From assembly GCA_030817875.1 (NCBI GenBank), contig JAUSZU010000001.1, positions 1,984,001 to 2,048,000 on the forward strand: a DNA stretch of 64,000 nt. Direction: 5' to 3'. Below the pieces are notes generated by a model, which was given only the letters and a program-made list of their open reading frames with translations, made no database searches and was not told the origin of the DNA. The position numbers and the translations under genes were made by a program. Shown here one piece after another: positions 58,680 through 64,000 of this stretch. This DNA is from Flavobacterium sp. W4I14 (GTDB taxonomy: Bacteria; Bacteroidota; Bacteroidia; Sphingobacteriales; Sphingobacteriaceae). Positions within the stretch are counted from its first letter, which is position 1. Each line of letters opens with the position of its first letter.

Positions 58680-59222
58680 ATGAGAAATATACCGCTCTTC
58701 GTTGCTATCTGTCTGTTAGCGCTCGTTGCCTGTAATTCGAACAGCAAAAAGGAAACCAATGCCATTGAGTTTAAAAATGTTAACCAGTGCCTCGCGAAAT
58801 CTTTTTCCGATTTAAAACGCTTGGACACTTTTAAGATCGAGCTTAATGGCCGGAAACCTGAAGAAATGGTATTGAATTTTACAATCAAAAATGCTGACGG
58901 AAAAGAAATTTACAATACCAAAATAAAAGGAACTGAGTTATTGGGCAGTACCGATCCAAATGTTGACCTATCAAAAGAAAAAGACCAGATTATTTTCTTG
59001 AAAACCATTGCCGATGATTTTTTTAGCGATGATAATTTTCTTGAACCTGCTGTAATGCCTGAAGATAAAGCTGATAATTACACACCCGACAAAGCACTTT
59101 ACGAAGAATTAAAAAAATCGGGACTGAATGGTTTTAAGTATCGTTTAGGAAAAGAAAACAACATTTACATTGCCTGGAGCGAAAAAGAGCAGAAAGTGAA
59201 GATTTATTATAACTGTTGCTAA
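58680..59222 (+). CDS. Putative lipoprotein, 180 aa
   Basis: From ATG 58680 the product begins MRNIPLFVAICLLALVAC, a lipoprotein signal with the lipobox LVAC at the end; the Cys would carry the lipid. Mature residues NSNSKKETN form a flexible tether with no Asp after Cys. The body has a strand-rich fold with KNADGKEIYNTKIKG and ends in two cysteines (YYNCC). No family is recognised. The DinB-like gene starts 30 nt later and may be co-transcribed. Confidence 0.75.
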   Translation: MRNIPLFVAICLLALVACNSNSKKETNAIEFKNVNQCLAKSFSDLKRLDTFKIELNGRKPEEMVLNFTIKNADGKEIYNTKIKGTELLGSTDPNVDLSKEKDQIIFLKTIADDFFSDDNFLEPAVMPEDKADNYTPDKALYEELKKSGLNGFKYRLGKENNIYIAWSEKEQKVKIYYNCC

Positions 59223-59252
59223 TAGATATAAATCAATGCCAGGAATTTAAAA

Positions 59253-59729
59253 ATGAAAAGATCTGAATTAATTGCAAACCGATTAAGGGCGGTTTTTCTA
59301 AATGGGTATTGGATTGCCAATACCAACTATAAGGATCAATTATTGAACATTACCTGGCACCACGCCATACATCAGGTAGCAGATTTAAATACGATTGCAG
59401 CTTTAACTTATCACATCAATTATTACTTGGTTGGCATTTTAAACGTATTTAAGGGCGGCCCTTTAGAAATTAAAGATCAATATAGTTTCGACCTACAGCC
59501 AATACAATCAGAAGAAGATTGGAAAAAACTGGTGGAAGAATTTTTGGCAAATTCGGCAGCTTTTGCTGATAAAGTAGCACAAATGCCAGATGAAAAATTA
59601 GATGAGGTATTTGAAAATGAAAAGTACGGTACCTATCTGCATAACATAGAAGGTGTAATTGAACACAGTTACTATCATTTGGGACAGATTGTACTGATCA
59701 AAAAACTGATTTTGGCAACAGGAAAATAA
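59253..59729 (+). CDS. DinB-like (DUF1572 type) four-helix protein
   Basis: A 158-residue DinB/YfiT-fold protein, a four-helix bundle that binds a metal through three histidines. Candidate ligands are His in LTYHINYYL and the pair in VIEHSYYHLGQIV. The early segment WHHAIHQVADLNTIAAL adds histidines. Function is usually thiol transfer or unknown. Its last 26 codons, the stop and 42 nt of 3' sequence are duplicated exactly in tandem immediately downstream. Confidence 0.88.
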   Translation: MKRSELIANRLRAVFLNGYWIANTNYKDQLLNITWHHAIHQVADLNTIAALTYHINYYLVGILNVFKGGPLEIKDQYSFDLQPIQSEEDWKKLVEEFLANSAAFADKVAQMPDEKLDEVFENEKYGTYLHNIEGVIEHSYYHLGQIVLIKKLILATGK

Positions 59730-59896
59730 AATGCCATCACTCTCTGTGTTAGGCTACCCCTCTTGTTTTCGTTAGGTGTAATTGAACACAGTTACTATCA
59801 TTTGGGACAGATTGTACTGATCAAAAAACTGATTTTGGCAACAGGAAAATAAAATGCCATCACTCTCTGTGTTAGGCTACCCCTCTTGTTTTCGTT
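59651..59896 (+). repeat. Exact 123-bp tandem duplication (two copies)
   Basis: Copy 1 is 59651-59773, copy 2 is 59774-59896, identical base for base by direct reading. The unit starts AGGTGTAATTG and ends TTTTCGTT. Copy 2 repeats the last codons of the DinB-like gene without a start, so it is not a gene. It may be a recent slip or, less likely, an assembly artefact. Confidence 0.95.
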
Positions 59897-59996
59897 ATTA
59901 AAAAATATTTTAATATTTATTTTTAAACTAAATAAATAGTTGTACTTTAGGGCACGTAACCAACCACAAATTATTTAACGTTTCTCAACAACATAA

Positions 59997-62774
59997 ATGC
60001 TCAAGCAACTCTTCTCGGCTCTTATTTTTTTATTGTTATGTCTTCCTGCTCTGGCGCAAAATGCAAGTATAAAAGGCGTTGTGGTTGATACCGTCGAAAA
60101 AACAAAATTACAGAACAGCTCTATCCTGCTAATAAGAAGCAAAGATTCCATTTTAGTTAAAGATGCACGGACCAAGGTTAACGGTGAATTCGAGTTTTCG
60201 AATTTAAAAAAAGGAAATTATACCCTGGTGGTCACTTTTCCGAGGATGGCCGATTATATAAGAGATATCCAACTGTCCGATTCATCAAAATTTAACCTGG
60301 GTAATATCGCGATGGATAGCAAAGCTACGCTTTTAAACGAAGTGGTAATTAAAGCCCAAAAGCAGGCTATTAGTATGAAGGGCGATACCATAACTTACCA
60401 GGCAGATAGTTTTGCGGTAAAACCACATGCTAATCTACAGGATTTATTAAGACGCTTACCTGGAATTGAGGTTGATAAAGATGGCGCCATAAAAGCTGGT
60501 GGAAAAGATGTAAATACGCTTTTGGTCGACGGAGAAGAATTTTTTGGCGACGATCCACTTCTGGCCCAGAAATACCTTAAAGCCAATGCGGTGAGTGAAG
60601 TTCAGGTTTATGATAAAAAAAGCAAAGAGGAAGAATTATCTGGTATAAAAGAAGGTGATGCCAAAGAGAAGGTGATGAACATCAAACTCAAGGAAAACGC
60701 CAAAAATGGATATCTCAGCACCTTGGATGCCAATAGCGATCTTAAGCATTATAAAAATATAGGCGGCATGGCGGGCATTTATAAAAACAAATTAAAAGCC
60801 GCGGTTTTTGGTTCTAATTCCAATACCAATCAAGATTCGAAAGCCAGTGCTGCTATGAGCAAGTTAAAAGGCAATGATTATGATGTTATTGAAGTTGGTG
60901 ATGACGGCAGTACAGTAATGATCAGTTATGGAGGCAGCCGTGATGAAGATGATTTTTCACCATCAAATGGACTCCCTGATGTAACAGGATATGGTGCACA
61001 TTTTTCTAACAAATGGAACGAAAACAAAGTTGGCCTAAAACTCAATTACAAAGGCAGTGACAGAAACATCTTAGACAGAACAACTTCGAAAAACCAGTCG
61101 TTACTGCCCAACGGAACGAATTTCTTTAGCGAAAGCAGCTCAAACAGCGAAACCAGAAACACTGGCCAGAGTTTAAAAGGCAGTGTTGATATTAAATTAG
61201 ATTCGCTTTCTACCTTAAAAATATCATTTGCAGGCAGTAAACGCAAAAACAGTAGTCAGTATATAAGCACTAACGAAACCAAAAACGGTGCTGGTATATT
61301 TGTAAACAATAGCAATCAGTCTAATGATAGCAATGGCGACAACGACCTGTTTAACGGCAATATAAACTACTCCAAAAAGTTTGTAAAAAAAGGGAGAACA
61401 CTCTCGATTGATTTACAACCTGAAACCAAAAACAGCACAAATTTAGGTAATAGTTTAAGTGTAACCAATTACTACGATGGGAATGGAACAATCAACAGAA
61501 CTGTAAACCAAAACTTTCTGAACGATAATTCGGGAAGTGAAAGCTCTCTTGGTACCAGAATATCGTATACCGAACCTCTGGGCAAGCAATTTTCATTACA
61601 AACAGCCTACAGTTTTAAAACGGTAACATCAAATAGCCATAAACTGGTATTCGATAAATCTTTAAATAATAAACGAATCGATTCACTCAGCAACAATTTC
61701 GATTTCAATAATTTTTCGAACATTGGTAAAATTGTGTTGCAATACAGATCAAAGAAGTTTACGCTATCTGGTGGTGCAGAGGCTACCGAAACGACATTCG
61801 AGCTGAATGATCTGGACCGCGACAATAAATTTAACCGAAACTATCTAAACTGGGCCCCACAGAGCAACTTTAACTATAAACTTGGTAAAAACACCAGCGT
61901 ATCGTTAAACTACAATGGCAATACCCGACAGCCGAGTTTAGATCAGTTGCAACCTATCAGACAAATTAACAATCCACTTTACGAAATAAAAGGCAATCCG
62001 AATTTAAAACCATCTTTCAACAATAATTTTGGCTTTAATTTTAACACGTATCAGCAAAAATCACAAATGTACGCCTATGTTTACGGAGGCTATAGCTTTA
62101 CAAAAAACGCTGTAGTAAGTGTAAGAACGGTAGATGATGTGAACAAAACCATTAGCAGTTATATCAATTTAAATGGTAATAATAATTTTTATGCAGGTGC
62201 GAGTTTTAATAAAAGTTTTAGCAAAATCGGTTTTAATACAGGATTAAATGCCAGTTTCAACCATTCGAACTCCGTTTCAATCTTAAACAATAAATTGAAT
62301 GAGAATGTGAACAATAGCATTAATATACGTCCTCGTTTAAGCTATTATGGAGATAAAGTTCAAATCCAGTATAATCCGTCGGTTACTTTTTCAAATAGCA
62401 AATCGTCAATCGGTTCGATAAACAATGGTAAAAACTTTAGCCACAATCATGATATTTCCGGAAACATAGAACTTCCATACAATACGGAATTTAATACATC
62501 GATATCCTTGTCATATCAACCGGCAAATTCTTCTTTTAGCACTCCAGTAAATATTGCCTTGTGGAATGCCTATTTATCAAAAAAGATGCTTAAATCGCAA
62601 GAATTAGAGCTTAAAGTATCCATTTCTGATATTCTGGCCGAAAAAATTGGTTATAACCGTTACGTTGGAGGCAATAACATCAGTGAATACACCAATAGCT
62701 TTATTCCGAGATACGTCCTAATTGGCATCACCTATAATTTAACCGGAAACTTTGTTAAACAAGACAAAAAATAA
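59997..62774 (+). CDS. Outer-membrane beta-barrel protein with carboxypeptidase-like N-domain
   Basis: A 925-residue outer-membrane protein. Signal peptide MLKQLFSALIFLLLCLPALAQ. Residues about 23-110 form a CarboxypepD_reg/SusC-like beta sandwich (ASIKGVVVDTVEKTKLQNSSILL, GEFEFSNLKKGNYTLVVTF). A plug-like part follows (LLRRLPGIEVDKDGAIKAGGKDVNTLLVDGEEFFGDDP), then a large barrel to the C-terminus ending YNLTGNFVKQDKK. This layout is the OMP_b-brl_3 family, related to TonB-dependent receptors; no TonB box is clear. The downstream GLPGLI gene begins 6 nt after its stop, so they are a unit. Many Asn/Ser-rich strands suggest surface exposure. Confidence 0.92.
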   Translation: MLKQLFSALIFLLLCLPALAQNASIKGVVVDTVEKTKLQNSSILLIRSKDSILVKDARTKVNGEFEFSNLKKGNYTLVVTFPRMADYIRDIQLSDSSKFNLGNIAMDSKATLLNEVVIKAQKQAISMKGDTITYQADSFAVKPHANLQDLLRRLPGIEVDKDGAIKAGGKDVNTLLVDGEEFFGDDPLLAQKYLKANAVSEVQVYDKKSKEEELSGIKEGDAKEKVMNIKLKENAKNGYLSTLDANSDLKHYKNIGGMAGIYKNKLKAAVFGSNSNTNQDSKASAAMSKLKGNDYDVIEVGDDGSTVMISYGGSRDEDDFSPSNGLPDVTGYGAHFSNKWNENKVGLKLNYKGSDRNILDRTTSKNQSLLPNGTNFFSESSSNSETRNTGQSLKGSVDIKLDSLSTLKISFAGSKRKNSSQYISTNETKNGAGIFVNNSNQSNDSNGDNDLFNGNINYSKKFVKKGRTLSIDLQPETKNSTNLGNSLSVTNYYDGNGTINRTVNQNFLNDNSGSESSLGTRISYTEPLGKQFSLQTAYSFKTVTSNSHKLVFDKSLNNKRIDSLSNNFDFNNFSNIGKIVLQYRSKKFTLSGGAEATETTFELNDLDRDNKFNRNYLNWAPQSNFNYKLGKNTSVSLNYNGNTRQPSLDQLQPIRQINNPLYEIKGNPNLKPSFNNNFGFNFNTYQQKSQMYAYVYGGYSFTKNAVVSVRTVDDVNKTISSYINLNGNNNFYAGASFNKSFSKIGFNTGLNASFNHSNSVSILNNKLNENVNNSINIRPRLSYYGDKVQIQYNPSVTFSNSKSSIGSINNGKNFSHNHDISGNIELPYNTEFNTSISLSYQPANSSFSTPVNIALWNAYLSKKMLKSQELELKVSISDILAEKIGYNRYVGGNNISEYTNSFIPRYVLIGITYNLTGNFVKQDKK

Positions 62775-62780
62775 TTGAAG

Positions 62781-63542
62781 ATGAAAAATTTAGGACTAAC
62801 CATAATCTTGTTTTCTGCCATAACAGTAGTGCGTGCACAAACTGTTTTCATCAAAAGTGCTAAAATAACTTTCGAGAAAAAGATCAATCAAAAACAGCAA
62901 TTGGCATCAAACACCTGGATATCAGACGATGCCAGGGATAAAATGAGCAAATATAGGACTTCCAATTGGGATTATAGCTTTAACGACAGTAGTTCCATTT
63001 ATAAGATTAAACCGAAAGAAACCTTGAATGACAATAATTTCTTCTTTATTGCTGGTGAGAATACGAATGAACTGTATACCGACTTTAGCAAAAAAGCAAG
63101 AGTAATAAGAAAACCAATAGGAGGCGAAGATTTTATTTTAAAAGATACTATCCCCCATCTCAATTGGAAAATCATGCACGATGTACGCCAGATTGCAGGC
63201 TACGAGTGCCGTAAAGCAATAGCAGTAATAAACGATTCGGTTACTGTAGTGGCTTTCTATAGTGAAGAGATTTTACTAAAAGGCGGTCCTGAAGGATTTA
63301 CAGGCTTACCTGGAATGATATTAGGCCTAGCCATACCCCGGTATAATACCACCTGGTTTGCCACCAAGGTTGAAGCTAAAAACGTTCCTATCTTGAACGT
63401 TGCTCCTCCTGTAAAAGGTAAAAGAACCGATACCGAAAAAGATTTCAAAAAAATGATCGACCTCTATACCCGTTATGAGGATAAAAAGAACCCCAGAAAG
63501 ATAGAAGACATTAAAAAAGAACTCTACACGCTGATACTTTAG
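62781..63542 (+). CDS. GLPGLI family protein
   Basis: A 253-residue exported protein with signal peptide LGLTIILFSAITVVRAQ. Its name-giving motif appears as GFTGLPGMILGLAIP near residue 173. KIMHDVRQIAGYECRKAIA just before is the family's other conserved block. GLPGLI proteins are found in Bacteroidota and commonly lie beside outer-membrane barrel genes, as here. Function unknown. The start is ATG 62781; a TTG 6 nt upstream in frame is less likely. A GGTGATCACC palindrome lies at the stop codon (63542-63551). Confidence 0.93.
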   Translation: MKNLGLTIILFSAITVVRAQTVFIKSAKITFEKKINQKQQLASNTWISDDARDKMSKYRTSNWDYSFNDSSSIYKIKPKETLNDNNFFFIAGENTNELYTDFSKKARVIRKPIGGEDFILKDTIPHLNWKIMHDVRQIAGYECRKAIAVINDSVTVVAFYSEEILLKGGPEGFTGLPGMILGLAIPRYNTTWFATKVEAKNVPILNVAPPVKGKRTDTEKDFKKMIDLYTRYEDKKNPRKIEDIKKELYTLIL

Positions 63543-63632
63543 GTGATCACCATACCTAAAACAGTCACTATCAGAGATATAATATGGCGAAAAAATATTC
63601 TGGCAAGTATCTAATCGAGCGATAATTTTTTG

Positions 63633-63640
63633 TACCTTTG
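63633..63640 (+). promoter_or_regulatory. Promoter -7 box of pyrG
   Basis: TACCTTTG, exact TAnnTTTG match, 63 nt before the pyrG ATG, after the GLPGLI gene. The longer leader (about 55 nt) contrasts with the leaderless-like genes of this window. Confidence 0.6.
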
Positions 63641-63703
63641 TATCCCGTACAAAAACAATTAAACAGGCTTAAAATACCTGGTTAATTCCACAAATTATCA
63701 ATC

Positions 63704-64000
63704 ATGACAAAGTATATTTTTGTTACGGGCGGTGTTACTTCCTCTTTAGGTAAGGGCATCATTTCCGCATCTTTAGCTAAACTTTTACAGGCACGTGGCT
63801 ACCGTGTAACCATTCAAAAATTCGATCCGTACATTAATATCGATCCAGGAACTTTAAATCCATACGAACATGGCGAATGCTTTGTAACCGAAGATGGTGC
63901 TGAAACCGATCTGGATCTTGGTCATTATGAGCGTTTCCTTAACGTTCCAACATCACAGGCAAACAACATTACTACAGGCCGTATTTACCAGAACGTAATT
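63704..64000 (+). CDS. pyrG: CTP synthase (3' end outside window)
   Basis: The first 99 codons of CTP synthase, which makes CTP from UTP, glutamine and ATP. The product starts [19 protein letters not shown], the P-loop-containing synthetase start, then [47 protein letters not shown], nearly diagnostic. The glutaminase domain lies beyond the window. ATG 63704 agrees with other PyrG N-termini. Confidence 0.98.
   Translation, partial: MTKYIFVTGGVTSSLGKGIISASLAKLLQARGYRVTIQKFDPYINIDPGTLNPYEHGECFVTEDGAETDLDLGHYERFLNVPTSQANNITTGRIYQNVI

Noticed and set aside
59774..59896. Second copy of the DinB-like 3' end as a gene or pseudogene
   Set aside because: It is the second half of an exact tandem duplication, has no start codon of its own and only 26 codons of the original.
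1..64000. tRNA or rRNA genes
   Set aside because: Scanning gaps for TPsiC-arm-like GGTTCRA sequences with paired acceptor stems gave no convincing case; the GGTTCAG near 29995 lies in a repeat.

Overview
The window looks like chromosome of a Bacteroidota bacterium, most likely a Pedobacter-like member of the Sphingobacteriaceae. The signs are AT-rich DNA, weak Shine-Dalgarno sequences, many copies of the Bacteroidota promoter box TAnnTTTG just upstream of starts, GLPGLI, OMP_b-brl and DUF3857 proteins, and dispersed intergenic hairpin repeats. I see no rRNA, tRNA, CRISPR array, insertion sequence or prophage. The taxonomic call is inference from gene content and style. Both edges cut genes: the 3' part of an amidohydrolase at the left and the first 99 codons of pyrG at the right.

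Layout. 1-9.7 kb: amidohydrolase, a B12-domain radical SAM protein, an FAD oxidoreductase, purK-purE, an HTH/DUF2975 pair and YqgE. 9.7-18.7 kb: pdxH, a 3-hydroxyacyl-CoA dehydrogenase, ruvB, a GNAT-nitrilase fusion, queG, an M1 peptidase and a DEDDh exonuclease. 18.9-24.5 kb: two adjacent DUF3857/transglutaminase-like proteins (the first has lost its catalytic Cys and His), a 40-residue membrane protein, and an L,D-transpeptidase-like protein. 24.7-29.8 kb: topB, a Upf1-like helicase, and an overlapping DUF3037/HipA-like kinase pair. 30-34.9 kb: small genes, a KTSC protein, an Nei-like glycosylase, and a carotenoid cluster of a MerR/B12 photoreceptor-like regulator, crtB and idi. 35-39 kb: a LytTR regulator, a LytS-type kinase, a second LytTR regulator and a stand-alone receiver. 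39-48 kb: a DEDDh/GIY-YIG fusion, an ArsR-SRPBCC operon with a very clear operator-promoter, a CDF-Nudix-bioA operon, an aminotransferase and a MacB-type permease. 48-64 kb: queA, ispD, a cobalamin adenosyltransferase, an ABC ATPase, gatC, plsC, trpS, a deoxynucleoside kinase, kdsB, a MarR-GNAT fusion, a DinB-like protein with an exact 123-bp tandem duplication at its 3' end, an outer-membrane beta-barrel protein, a GLPGLI protein and pyrG.

Themes that connect genes. (1) Cobalamin: the MerR regulator keeps the CarH-type B12 ligands, queG is a cobalamin enzyme, the radical SAM protein has a B12-binding-like domain, and a PduO-type adenosyltransferase that could supply adenosylcobalamin is present. 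(2) Isoprenoids: ispD, idi and crtB. (3) Queuosine: queA and queG. (4) Intergenic DNA is rich in dispersed palindromic elements, including a 96-nt element present twice in opposite orientation.

The best candidates for less-described biology are the HipA-like kinase/DUF3037 pair, the B12-type photoregulator driving a minimal crtB-idi operon, the active/pseudo-transglutaminase tandem, the four-copy 7-mer inside bioA, and the 40-residue membrane protein. Most of the rest is ordinary chromosome.
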